This document shows, piece by piece, positions 1-7,649 of a DNA stretch of 64,000 nt; within the stretch, counting starts at the first letter, position 1, and each line of letters opens with the position of its first letter. A program made the position numbers and the translations under genes. This DNA comes from Planctomycetaceae bacterium. GTDB taxonomy: Bacteria; Planctomycetota; Planctomycetia; Pirellulales; Thermoguttaceae. The DNA is taken from NCBI GenBank assembly GCA_012719125.1, contig JAAYAY010000372.1, positions 1-64,000 on the forward strand. The letters run 5' to 3'. The notes under the pieces were generated by a model. That model saw nothing but the letters and a program-made list of their open reading frames with translations, did no database searches and was not told where the DNA came from.

Positions 1-45
1 CGTAGAAACGACGCCCAGAACGACCCTTCCCCCGGCTCGATTTCC

Positions 46-624
46 TTGTCATGTCACACTCCTTTGCTCCCCAGTATAACGGCTGGAATAAGCACTTGGA
101 GTGTCTGTCAAACTGGAGCCACCTCACAAGCTTACGAGGAATTGCAGAAGGCAACGAGGGAGGAACTGCTTGACCGTGTAAAGGAATCCTCCCCGGCTTT
201 CTTCGAGAAAGTGGTGGTGGATCTGTTGGTTGCCATGGGATATGGGGGCAAGACTGGGAGTGGAACGGTAACCGGCAAGCCGAAGGACGGTGGTATTGAT
301 GGAATTATTCGGGAAGACAAGCTGGGCCTGGATGTCATTTGTGTTCAGGCCAAGAAATGGGAGGGTGTGGTTGGGCGTCCAATCGTTCAGCAGTTTGTGG
401 GAAGTATGGATTTCACCAGGGCTCGAAAGGGTGTGATCATTACAACCTCCAGCTTCTCGTCGGAAGCAATTGACTTCATCAAGCGAATTGAAGGCAAGAA
501 GGTTGTCTTGATAGACGGCGACAGGCTGGCAGAGCTGATGATGGAACACAAGGTTGGAGTGATTACATCCAAGCTCTATGAATTGCAGGAAGTGTCAGGC
601 GACTATTTTGATGAGGATGTCTAG
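46..624 (+). CDS. Mrr-type restriction endonuclease, N-terminally eroded
   Basis: The product matches the catalytic domain of Mrr, a type IV enzyme that cuts modified DNA. Visible motifs are FFEKVVVDLLVAMGYGG, the PD-(D/E)xK-like core DGGIDGII followed by VICVQAKKW, then RPIVQQFVGSM and GVIITTSSFS. The C-terminal DGDRLAELMMEHKVGV is also typical. Full-length Mrr is about 300 residues with an N-terminal winged-helix domain. Here only about 25 unrelated residues precede the catalytic part. The earliest start I see is TTG at 46, and the frame stays open to the window edge, so the gene may begin to the left. I see no good ribosome binding site. It is either a domain-only nuclease or, more likely, a decayed gene. 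No methyltransferase or specificity gene is adjacent in the window. Confidence 0.7.
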   Translation: MSCHTPLLPSITAGISTWSVCQTGATSQAYEELQKATREELLDRVKESSPAFFEKVVVDLLVAMGYGGKTGSGTVTGKPKDGGIDGIIREDKLGLDVICVQAKKWEGVVGRPIVQQFVGSMDFTRARKGVIITTSSFSSEAIDFIKRIEGKKVVLIDGDRLAELMMEHKVGVITSKLYELQEVSGDYFDEDV

Positions 625-882
625 GGGTGGTGGTCACAGTACTCGAGAAAGGGCGAACACTGTGTGCGTGGAAAACACGCGTGGCACGGATGGTTTTCCG
701 TGAATCGCCCTCCACCTCATAGCAGTCATTCGGAGAATCGTCGGTGCTGCCTTGGCAACACGAAGACATCAGAAGACCCGCCGGAGCGGCAGCTCGAGAA
801 TTCCTTCGGGAAGCACACGTCGTCATTTGGGACCGCATGTCGGTCGTTCCCCCTTTGGGCGAGCGGCGGATGGGTTGTCACC

Positions 883-939
883 GCGTAGCAGCGTCTCTCT
901 GAGACGCTGAATGCGAGCCTCGGAGAGACTCGCCTACGC
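883..939. repeat. REP-like palindromic element in a gene-free stretch
   Basis: The 625-970 stretch has no convincing gene. Near its right end is a compact nested palindrome. The outer arms are GCGTAG and CTACGC. Inside lie two hairpins, CAGCGTCTC/GAGACGCTG with a 3-base loop, and GCGAG/CTCGC. It lies just downstream of the minus-strand kinase operon, so it could act as a terminator or mRNA-stabilising hairpin, although it has no T tract. The architecture is that of a REP-type dispersed repeat, but only this one copy was noticed in the window. Confidence 0.6.
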
Positions 940-970
940 GAAGACGGGTAAATTCGCATCTGCCGTGCGC

Positions 971-2053
971 TCAAACCGCGGCAGCAACGCCGCTCTCCCG
1001 CACCATCACATAGGCGATGTCGCGGAGGTGTTGAGCAAGGGTATGGGAGTGAAGCAGGGAGGCCGTATCGCGCTGTAGCGTCGCTCTCAGACGGCCGTTC
1101 AACCAGTCATGCAGCACGGACGCCGAATCGGCATAGCGACCCGAATAGACGATCGCATCGAGGCCGCCCAGTGCCGCGATCCCTGCGCCGCAGGCACGGA
1201 GGAGGTGATGAAGGAAGACGTCTTTGGCCAGTTGCAGGTCTTCGTCGCTGCTTTGGAGCAGCTCGGCCAGCGAGACGTTGCGGCCGGTGAGCCCGCGGAG
1301 ACCGCTCTTGCAGGTCAGGAGATGGTTGGTTCCCTCGGGGCCCAAGCGTCCGTCGTCGGCCAGCTTCAAGACCACGCTGGGATCCAGGTCCCCGCAAGAC
1401 GTCTCGCCGGGGAGTCCCTCGACGGGCGTGCTGCCGCCGGTCACCATGACCGGCCGGCGGCCGCGGCAGGCGGCCAGTTCCGGACGCGGTTCCAGGCAGA
1501 TCGACAAGAGGCACGGCTCTCGCGATTCCAGCTTGCGCACGGCGTGCAGGCAGGCCCCTTCGTGAAAGATGCCGTGATAGCCGTATCGCCGCAGCGATCG
1601 CGAGTCGGTCAACTCCGGGTCGACGCCGTAACGCCGTTCCCGTTCGGGCAGGGGCACGAAAAACGCTGTCTCAAACACCAACACGACCGGAGTCAGAGGA
1701 AACGCCCGGCCTGCCGCTTCCACTATCTCGATCAGGCGAGGAACGTGCAGCGGGGCCTGCGGGGCCAGGGTCGCCAGTTCCGCCAGAACCGACTCGGATG
1801 CAAACACGGGCCGTTTGAACCGTTCGCCGCCGTGCAGTCCGCGCACGGCGATGACGTCGAGCGGCAGCATCCCGGCTTCTTCCAAGGCACGTGAAACCGG
1901 CAGGAAGACGTCTGCCTCAGCTTGTTCGGAGGCGAGCGTACGATCATCGCCGCTGCCTCCCACTTGCTGTTTCAGGATGGGTTTGTCGGAGCCGCCCCGA
2001 AACGCGGCGACGGCCAGGTTGCGCAGCGTGGAGTTGATCGTCAGGATTCGCAT
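971..2053 (-). CDS. degenerate acetate/propionate kinase paralogue
   Basis: A 360-residue member of the acetokinase family by order of motifs: TINS near the N-terminus, RGLHGGERF, ETAFFVPLP, RRYGYHGIFHEG, CGDLDPSVVLK and CKSGLRGLTGRN. Compared with active acetate kinase it lacks several catalytic positions. The HLGxG nucleotide loop is replaced by CLEPRP. The Arg of the T-R-x-GD motif is Ser (TSCGDLDP). DTxxH has become ETAFF. The terminal TNEE stretch is absent. It overlaps the preceding acetate kinase by 13 bp, so the two are translationally linked. A regulatory or partner subunit, or a kinase with a different substrate, is possible. I favour a pseudo-kinase, as inference. Confidence 0.8.
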   Translation of the reverse strand: MRILTINSTLRNLAVAAFRGGSDKPILKQQVGGSGDDRTLASEQAEADVFLPVSRALEEAGMLPLDVIAVRGLHGGERFKRPVFASESVLAELATLAPQAPLHVPRLIEIVEAAGRAFPLTPVVLVFETAFFVPLPERERRYGVDPELTDSRSLRRYGYHGIFHEGACLHAVRKLESREPCLLSICLEPRPELAACRGRRPVMVTGGSTPVEGLPGETSCGDLDPSVVLKLADDGRLGPEGTNHLLTCKSGLRGLTGRNVSLAELLQSSDEDLQLAKDVFLHHLLRACGAGIAALGGLDAIVYSGRYADSASVLHDWLNGRLRATLQRDTASLLHSHTLAQHLRDIAYVMVRESGVAAAV

Positions 2054-3249
2054 TGGGCTTGATACACCGAGCGGGCAATGGAGATTTCTTCGTTGGTGGC
2101 GACGGCCCAGACGCGGACCGGGCTGTCGGAGGTGGCCACGTCGGCCGGCAGTTGACGGGCGGAGGCGTTGCGTTCAGTATCCAAGCGGATGCCGAACACG
2201 TCCATGCCCGAGCAAACGGCCTGGCGGACTCGGGGCACGGTTTCGCCGATCGTGTCGGTGAAGATCACGGCATCCGCCCGGCCCACCAGGGCCAGGTAGG
2301 CGCCAAGGTACTTTTTTAGACGCCATAGATAGACCTGAGCCGTCATCTGGTTGCGGTCGCTGCCGGAATCGTCGGCCCCGGAGTCGAGGGCGTCGCGGAT
2401 GTCGGCCGATCGGCCGGAAAGGCCCAGCACGCCGCTCTTGTTGTTGAGTCGGGTCTCGACGGCGCTTCGGTCGCCCATCGTATCGGCCAGCAAGCTCAGC
2501 GTAATCCCGGGGTCCAGATCGCCGCAACGGGTGCTCATGATCAACCCTTGCAGGGGCGAGTATCCCATGGTGTTGTCGATCGACCGGCCGTCGACGACGG
2601 CGCACAAGCTCGCGCCGCCGCTGCCCAAATGGCAGCTCACCGCGCGGAAACGGTCGAGCGGGATGTTCATGAGACGCGCCGTCTCGGTCACCACGTACTG
2701 GTGACTGATGCCGTGGTAGCCGTATTTGCGGATCCCCATCGCGCGACTGACGTCCTGGGGAATCGCATAGGTCCGGGCGTGCAGGGGGATGGTTCGGTGG
2801 TAGTTCGTATCGGAAATGACGATCTGCGGCAGACCGGGAAACATCTCGCGGCAGGCCTGGATCGTGGCGATCGCCGGCGGATTGTGGATTGGCGCCAGGT
2901 CCTGGCAGGCGATCAGTTCGGCCAGCACCGAGTCGTCGATCCAGGAGCGATCGGTAATCGTCGGACCGCCGTTGACGAGCCGGTGCCCAATCACGTCGGG
3001 CATGGCATCGGGAGTCTCGCGCAGCACGGCCACGACCTGCTGGAGGGCCTCGGCATGGTTGCGCATGGGAATCGTGCGGGTTTCGTTGGGGCGCCCGTTT
3101 CCGTGCAGCACCAGGCACGAGGGCTTGGCGGTCGGCGGGCCGATCCGCTGCGCTTCGCCGCTCGACAATTGTTCCTCGCCGGGCATGGCGATCAGACGGT
3201 ATTTGAGCGACGAACTGCCGCAATTGAAAACCAGAACGTTCATGGTCAT
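2041..3249 (-). CDS. ackA: acetate kinase
   Basis: A 402-residue acetate kinase that interconverts acetate plus ATP and acetyl phosphate in the cytoplasm. All family motifs are present: NCGSSSLKY at the start, GHRLVNGG, DTNYHRTIP, RKYGYHGISH, CHLGSGGASL, STRCGDLDPG, NNKSGVLGLSGRS and the C-terminal ATNEE. The ATG at 3249 forms an ATGA overlap with the stop of the upstream M20 peptidase, which decides the start over the GTG-extended frame. No phosphotransacetylase or phosphoketolase gene is nearby. The partner enzyme must be elsewhere, or the substrate may be another short-chain acyl phosphate such as propionyl phosphate. Confidence 0.94.
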   Translation of the reverse strand: MTMNVLVFNCGSSSLKYRLIAMPGEEQLSSGEAQRIGPPTAKPSCLVLHGNGRPNETRTIPMRNHAEALQQVVAVLRETPDAMPDVIGHRLVNGGPTITDRSWIDDSVLAELIACQDLAPIHNPPAIATIQACREMFPGLPQIVISDTNYHRTIPLHARTYAIPQDVSRAMGIRKYGYHGISHQYVVTETARLMNIPLDRFRAVSCHLGSGGASLCAVVDGRSIDNTMGYSPLQGLIMSTRCGDLDPGITLSLLADTMGDRSAVETRLNNKSGVLGLSGRSADIRDALDSGADDSGSDRNQMTAQVYLWRLKKYLGAYLALVGRADAVIFTDTIGETVPRVRQAVCSGMDVFGIRLDTERNASARQLPADVATSDSPVRVWAVATNEEISIARSVYQAQCES

Positions 3250-4475
3250 ATCTCGTCCAGCGTCCAGCCGCAAACGGGCACTCCAACCAGGCTATGTACG
3301 ATGGCGGCCGTACCGTAAATAGCCCGACTGGCACGGGCTACCGAGACCGATTCGTTCGGGCCGTGGCACGTGTCTTCCGAACCGGGACCGTAGGCAATCG
3401 CCGGCACGTTGAATTGGTTCGACAGGACGCCTCCCGCGGTGCCCATGCCCAGACGCGGGAGCCGGAACTTGCCGCACGAGACGTCGCAACCGGCCGCGGC
3501 CAGGGCGTGGCGTGCCCGCATGATCAGCGGATGGTACGGATCCAGCGACCAGGCGTCGATGCGTTGTTCCAGGAGCGTGCTGCGTTTTGTGTAGAGCTGC
3601 CGTTCTTCTCGCCGTACCGTCACGTCGACGGCAACGTGGGCCACCGAGGCCGCCGCGGCCCGTGCCTCGTGTTTGATCTGCTCCATCGCACCGCCGATCG
3701 TCTGGGTATCCGACAATCGCCGGCAGACGCCGATCACCCCGGATACCGACTCGGCACGCTGCTGAAAACGGGGCGAGCACAGGCTCTGAAACTCGGCTTG
3801 TTCCCCGCTGCCCGCGGGCCGGTACTGGTTGTGCAGGCTCTCGAAGACGGCGGTCGTGGCGTCGCTGACCTGGAAGTTGTCGCGTCCTTCGATCAGCACC
3901 TCGAACACGGCCGATCCGTCCTGGCCGTAGTAGATGCCAAGTTCGGTCGGTTCGCCCAGAATGGCGTAGTCCGGCCGCAGATCCATGGAGGGGAGCGTGT
4001 CTTGCATCAGACGGCGCAGTCCGGGACTTCCTCCCTGCTCTTCGGAAACCGTCGCCGCCACAACGATATTGCCTTTGCGCGGCAACATGGCCCGCCGCAA
4101 CAGGGCGCCCGCATAGAGTTGTGCCGCCAGGCCCGCCTTGCAGTCGGACGCGCCCAGCCCGTACAGCACCCCGTCTCGAACTTCGCCGCTCAAGGGCGAC
4201 TCCTGCCAGGCTGCCGGCTCGCCCGCCTCGGCGGTATCCATGTGCGAACAGAGGAGGACGGTCGGCTGCCCCTCGCGCCCCGGAAGGACTCCGATCACGT
4301 TGCCGTAGTCGTCGACCGACACGTCTTCGTAGCCGAGCGATTCCATGCGTTGCTCGACGAGCCGAGCCACCTCGCCTTCTTGCGACGAGGGACTGGCGGT
4401 GCGGATGAGTTGCTGGGTGAACTCCAACGCCTCTGCTTCGAGGCCCCGGGTTTTTGCAGCCAGTAGTGAGTACAT
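3246..4475 (-). CDS. M20 family zinc metallopeptidase / deacylase
   Basis: A 409-residue ArgE/DapE/YgeY-type amidohydrolase. Metal-binding and catalytic motifs are visible in order: SHMDTA (His and catalytic Asp), GASDCKAG (bridging Asp), VSEEQGG (catalytic and metal Glu), ILGEPTEL, and a late CHGPNES His. The usual CHGS histidine of the lid domain is not evident, since that region reads RDNFQVSDATTA. The start at 4475 has a good AAGGAG site 8 bases upstream. It is the first gene of a three-gene minus-strand operon with ackA and its paralogue. The overlap with ackA suggests linked roles, perhaps hydrolysis of an N-acyl compound followed by acyl-phosphate metabolism (inference). The exact substrate cannot be read from the sequence. 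Confidence 0.88.
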   Translation of the reverse strand: MYSLLAAKTRGLEAEALEFTQQLIRTASPSSQEGEVARLVEQRMESLGYEDVSVDDYGNVIGVLPGREGQPTVLLCSHMDTAEAGEPAAWQESPLSGEVRDGVLYGLGASDCKAGLAAQLYAGALLRRAMLPRKGNIVVAATVSEEQGGSPGLRRLMQDTLPSMDLRPDYAILGEPTELGIYYGQDGSAVFEVLIEGRDNFQVSDATTAVFESLHNQYRPAGSGEQAEFQSLCSPRFQQRAESVSGVIGVCRRLSDTQTIGGAMEQIKHEARAAAASVAHVAVDVTVRREERQLYTKRSTLLEQRIDAWSLDPYHPLIMRARHALAAAGCDVSCGKFRLPRLGMGTAGGVLSNQFNVPAIAYGPGSEDTCHGPNESVSVARASRAIYGTAAIVHSLVGVPVCGWTLDEI

Positions 4476-4590
4476 GTCGGAAATCTCCTTCCGTCAGGCG
4501 ACCGAGTGGGAACGGGAGAGCTTCTCGAAAGCCCATCCCGTGCGATTCAGCTTAGTGCAGGTTGCGTGCCAATCCCGGATTCTGGCGTCG

Positions 4591-4661
4591 GTCATTCCTG
4601 CGCAGGTGGGAATCCAGTGTCGTTTGCCGAGTGTCTGGATTCCCGCCTGCGCGGGAATGAC
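4591..4661. repeat. long inverted repeat (GTCATTCC...GGAATGAC type)
   Basis: Two 27-base arms at 4591-4617 and 4635-4661 are inverted copies of one another with two C/T differences, both compatible with G-U pairing in RNA. The motif, with its internal CGCAGG/CCTGCG palindrome, resembles the extragenic GTCATTCCCGC repeats seen in many bacteria. It lies in the gene-free 4476-5050 stretch, upstream of the M20 operon promoter region, and could be a small MITE-like insertion. Confidence 0.75.
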
Positions 4662-4783
4662 GAGTGGGGCGCACGTGGCCTTCGTGGATGGCCCCAGGAG
4701 GACTGCAAAGTCCTCTTGTGGCAAGAAGAGTAGCGGCACCCTCCGATCGCCGTTCGCGGAAAATTGGGATTTCCGGCAGTTCT

Positions 4784-4985
4784 GCGGACGGCACGGCGGA
4801 GCGTGCCTGCTACTTTGGCGGACGGCACGGCGGAGCGTGCCTGCTGCTTTGGCGGACGGCACGGCGGAGCGTGCCTGCTACTTTGGCGGACGGCACGGCG
4901 GAGCGTGCCTGCTACTTTGGCGGACGGCACGGCGGAGCGTGCCTGCTACTTTGGCGGACGGCACGGCGGAGCGTGCCTGCTACTA
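4784..4985. repeat. tandem repeat, six copies of a 34-bp unit
   Basis: The motif GCGTGCCTGC recurs exactly every 34 bases, at 4801, 4835, 4869, 4903, 4937 and 4971, with one A/G change in the second unit. Each unit contains a small hairpin, GGCACG-gcgga-GCGTGCC. All three plus frames through the array stay open, which artificially lengthens the downstream reading frame. The array ends about 65 bases before the start of the DUF2007 gene. Confidence 0.92.
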
Positions 4986-5050
4986 TGCAGTTCCCCTGGC
5001 GGCGCCCGGGCGAGCAAACCTCAGGAATCACCCGTTTCATGGAGAACAGG

Positions 5051-6043
5051 ATGCCCAGACTCCAGACTCCCATCTTCTTGGCTCGTGAACAGCGAGACGC
5101 CGACGACTTGGTCGAGCAGCTCCGTGCGGTGAGAATCGACGCGGAAATCGGCGAAGTGATTGTCGGCAAGGATCGCCCCGGCTGGCAGGTACTGGTGGGC
5201 TCATCCGACGCGGAACGGGCGCGGTCGATTGCCACCGTGCTGGAGGTGCAGCGCTACGGCGATTGGGAGACTCGCGACCGAACGGAATCGCATTGGGGAG
5301 TCATGGAAGACGAGAGTGCGCTGCGTGACCCCACCGAGATTTACTCGGCCCAGTCGGTCGTGCAGGCACACCTGCTCAAGAATCTGCTGGCCGACCAGGG
5401 GATCCTGGCGATTGTGACCAATCAACTCCTGCACGGCGGAGCGGGGATCGATTTGGTCGGGATGCCGACGGCGGCAAAGGTGGTCGTGGCGGCAGAAGAC
5501 GCGGCCGCCGCTCGCGAGTTTGCCCTGGAATTCGACGAACGGACCCGGGGCCAAGCCATGATCGCCGCCGAGGAGACGATCGACCAACACGTTTCGCCTT
5601 GGCCGACCTGTCCCGAGTGCGGTGCAAAACGCACGACCCGTTGCCCGATATGTCAGACGTCGGGAACGAACTTCGCCGAGGCAGACCGGGGGTTCCTGAG
5701 CGAGCTTGCCGCAACTGCCGGGACCGAACCGGAATCGTGCAGTTGTTCCGGGTCGTGCTCTTCCCATAGCGTGGCGGAACCGCACGGACACTGCGACCCG
5801 GATGCCGGTACCGGCGGGGAAGAGGCGGAGACGATGCTGATGTGCTCGGTATGCGACGAGCCGTTCAAGCCGGCTCACCCGAAGCACTGCGAGTGGTGCG
5901 GTCACGAGTTTGAGGACGGCTACGTGGTGGAGCGGATCGTCGACACGGACGAGATCTCCGGTCGTGCCATCGCGGTGGTCGTCGCCCTGGGGGTGCTGTT
6001 GCTGGGGGGGATGGCGTATTTTCTGATCATTCTAGGGGGGTGA
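5051..6043 (+). CDS. membrane-anchored DUF2007 / zinc-ribbon protein
   Basis: The protein has 330 residues. Two stretches resemble DUF2007 (predicted signal-transducing) domains: residues 8-60, ending with GWQVLVGSSDAERARSI, and about 95-165, with IYSAQSVVQAHLLKNLLADQ and KVVVAAEDAAAARE. Two zinc ribbons follow (CPECG...CPIC and CSVCDE...CEWCGHEF), with a Cys-rich SCSCSGSCSS linker between them. One transmembrane helix near the C-terminus (AIAVVVALGVLLLGGMAYFL) would anchor it. I chose ATG 5051 because GGAG lies 6 bases upstream. An ATG at 5039 is in frame, and longer readings run into the tandem repeat. The function is unknown. Domains facing the cytoplasm with metal sites suggest a sensor or scaffold (inference). 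Confidence 0.75.
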   Translation: MPRLQTPIFLAREQRDADDLVEQLRAVRIDAEIGEVIVGKDRPGWQVLVGSSDAERARSIATVLEVQRYGDWETRDRTESHWGVMEDESALRDPTEIYSAQSVVQAHLLKNLLADQGILAIVTNQLLHGGAGIDLVGMPTAAKVVVAAEDAAAAREFALEFDERTRGQAMIAAEETIDQHVSPWPTCPECGAKRTTRCPICQTSGTNFAEADRGFLSELAATAGTEPESCSCSGSCSSHSVAEPHGHCDPDAGTGGEEAETMLMCSVCDEPFKPAHPKHCEWCGHEFEDGYVVERIVDTDEISGRAIAVVVALGVLLLGGMAYFLIILGG

Positions 6044-6076
6044 CGGCTGAAGGAATCCTCGTCTTGCCCCGCTCTA

Positions 6077-6156
6077 GAGTCTTTGTGCCGGACTTGTGCG
6101 CATGGTGCGCGCATGTTCGTGAAGGTTGGGTTGCGGGCTTGCCCCGCTTTGGGCGT
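6077..6156 (+). repeat. dispersed 75-82 bp element, copy A (intergenic)
   Basis: It begins with GAGTCT and continues with CGCATGGTGCGCGCATGTTCGTGAAGG in part, then the hairpin GCGGGCTTGCCCCGC and TTTGGGCGT. The same element recurs at 24764-24843, 49269-49350 (inverted) and twice in tandem at 52614-52768. This copy ends exactly at the stop codon of the minus-strand nucleotidyltransferase remnant. Confidence 0.9.
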
Positions 6157-6362
6157 CATTCGGCTGGGATTTCTCGCACAAGGTCTTCCCACGCCGCGAG
6201 TCGCGGGTCGCGAGCTCCATACATGTCGGCGAGTTGGTTCCGCACCCAGGTGCGATCCAACTGCGCACCCTGCGTTCGCAGAATTTGTTCCACGTCGGCT
6301 ACATCCTTGCGGCGGAAGAACATCATCTTGAACACCGTCAACGTTTCGGCGTCCCAGGCCGG
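6156..6362 (-). pseudogene. C-terminal remnant of a nucleotidyltransferase (AbiEii/DUF6036-like)
   Basis: Reading from 6362 the frame gives PAWDAETLTVFKMMFF, then RRKDVADVEQILR and WVRNQLADMYG. This looks like the tail of the planctomycete nucleotidyltransferase family that usually sits behind a small partner gene. An in-frame TAG lies immediately upstream (6363-6365), and the N-terminal nucleotide-binding half, normally about 120 residues with a GSxxD-type motif, is missing. No plausible ATG starts the remaining 60-70 codons. It follows the 83-residue gene on the same strand, preserving the ordinary gene order, so a deletion of the middle is likely. Confidence 0.6.
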
Positions 6363-6388
6363 CTACTGCCGCAGCGTCGACGGGTGGC

Positions 6389-6640
6389 TTAGCTTCGGAC
6401 ACGGGCAGCGTGCCTTTTCAAGAACTCCCACGTAGATGCCGGCCACGGCGCGGGTTCCACATCCGGCAGGCCTGCAGCGAGTCGGCTGCGGTAGAAGACA
6501 GCCGCCGCCTTGCATGCCGATTCGATCAATTCGCTGCGTTCCTCCATGCTGAGCCTGCGAAGCCTCGCGATGTCCTCGCCACGAGTCTCTTCGTGAGCCT
6601 TGATCAACCGGTCCATTAACGGCGCAGCTTCGCCGGCCAT
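6389..6640 (-). CDS. small hypothetical protein, partner of the broken nucleotidyltransferase
   Basis: An 83-residue soluble protein starting MAGEAAPLMDRLIKAHEE, rich in Arg and Glu, with SMEERSELIESACKAAAVFY in the middle. There is no signal peptide or membrane segment. It lies directly upstream of the nucleotidyltransferase remnant on the same strand, the arrangement of two-gene toxin-antitoxin-like pairs. That role is inferred from position only. The remaining 6641-6807 sequence has no recognisable gene. Confidence 0.5.
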   Translation of the reverse strand: MAGEAAPLMDRLIKAHEETRGEDIARLRRLSMEERSELIESACKAAAVFYRSRLAAGLPDVEPAPWPASTWEFLKRHAARVRS

Positions 6641-6807
6641 GTGTCACCTGCTTTCTTTCCGTTGGGGACCGCCTTCCTGCATCATTGTAACGCAGCATTC
6701 CTTGATCACACATAGCCACTACGTGGTACAGGCACCTGTCGATCGCCATCTGCACCAACCGCCGCACCAGCCCGCAACCTCCCCGTGAGAACATTGTAGC
6801 ACAAGAA

Positions 6808-6844
6808 AGGCCCCGTCAGATACCTGCCGGGGCCTCTCGTTTTT
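6808..6844. terminator. GC-rich hairpin with T tract, end of fliA transcript
   Basis: AGGCCCCG and CGGGGCCT form an 8-bp stem around a 12-base loop. A run of Ts follows on the plus strand, and TTTCTTGT follows on the minus strand. It sits 20-60 bases past the fliA stop, so it can end the minus-strand flagellar transcript and may work in both directions. Confidence 0.75.
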
Positions 6845-6866
6845 CAGTGTGAAACGCCGGTTTCGA

Positions 6867-7649
6867 TCAGCTTCCGAACTCGGGGCGTCGGCGGACGAGT
6901 TGGCCTTTGAGTCTTTGCACGATGGAGCTGTGCATCTGGCTGACGCGGCTCTCGCTGAGATCGAGGGTGGCGCCGATTTCCTTCATGGTCAGTTCTTCAT
7001 AGTAGTAGAGAATGATGATCAGCCGTTCGTTGCGGTTGAGTCCCTTGGTGACCAGGCGCATGAGGTCGTTTTTCTGGATGCGCCGGGTGGGGTCCTCGCC
7101 CTTCTTGTCCTCGAGGATATCGATCTCGCGGACGTCCTTGTAGCTGTCGGTCTCGTACCACTTCTTGTTGAGACTGATCAGATTGACCGCGTTGGCGTCG
7201 AGGATCATCTTCTCCAGTTCGGGGATGGAGATCTCGAGTTCGGCGGCCAGTTCGGCCTCGGTCGGCTGGCGTCCGTGGCGTGCTTCGAGGTTCTTGACGG
7301 CCTCGTTGAGTTTGCTGGCTTTGGAGCGGACCAGGCGCGGGACCCAGTCCATGGTTCGCAGTTCGTCGAGCATGGCTCCGCGGATCCGCGGAACACAGTA
7401 GGTTTCGAACTTGACTCCGCGAGACAGGTCGAAGGCGTCGATGGCGTCCATCAGGCCGAAGACGCCGGCCGAGATGAGATCGTCCAGTTCGACTCCTTCG
7501 GGCAGCCGAGCCCAGATCCGTTCGCCGTTGTACTTCACCAACGGCAGATAGATCTCGACCAGGCGATTTCGCAGTTCCTGGTTCGTGATATCCTTCTTGA
7601 ACTCGATCCAAAGCTGCTCCACATCATCCGGAGCTATGGTGACGGGCAT
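6867..7649 (-). CDS. fliA: flagellar sigma factor sigma-28
   Basis: A 260-residue FliA/WhiG-class sigma factor that directs RNA polymerase to late flagellar promoters. Region 2 shows YLPLVKYNGERIWARLP, DDLISAGVFGLMDAIDAFD and the KFETYCVPRIRGAMLDELR block. Region 3 follows (RQPTEAELAAEL). Region 4 ends with LTMKEIGATLDLSESRVSQMHSS in part. The ATG at 7649 has GGAGG five bases upstream and removes a ten-residue leader given by a longer frame. It is the last gene of the flhA-flhF-flhG cluster, the usual place for fliA. Confidence 0.95.
   Translation of the reverse strand: MPVTIAPDDVEQLWIEFKKDITNQELRNRLVEIYLPLVKYNGERIWARLPEGVELDDLISAGVFGLMDAIDAFDLSRGVKFETYCVPRIRGAMLDELRTMDWVPRLVRSKASKLNEAVKNLEARHGRQPTEAELAAELEISIPELEKMILDANAVNLISLNKKWYETDSYKDVREIDILEDKKGEDPTRRIQKNDLMRLVTKGLNRNERLIIILYYYEELTMKEIGATLDLSESRVSQMHSSIVQRLKGQLVRRRPEFGS

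Noticed and set aside
1109-1894. Long plus-strand ORF opposite the acetate-kinase paralogue.
   Set aside because: It is an antisense shadow in GC-rich DNA; the minus frame has clear family motifs.
4784-4985. CRISPR array.
   Set aside because: The units are contiguous, with no unique spacers, so it is a tandem repeat.
4664-5050. N-terminal extension of the DUF2007 protein through the 34-bp tandem repeat.
   Set aside because: The repeat is open in all frames and the extension has no family similarity; a good ribosome binding site precedes ATG 5051.
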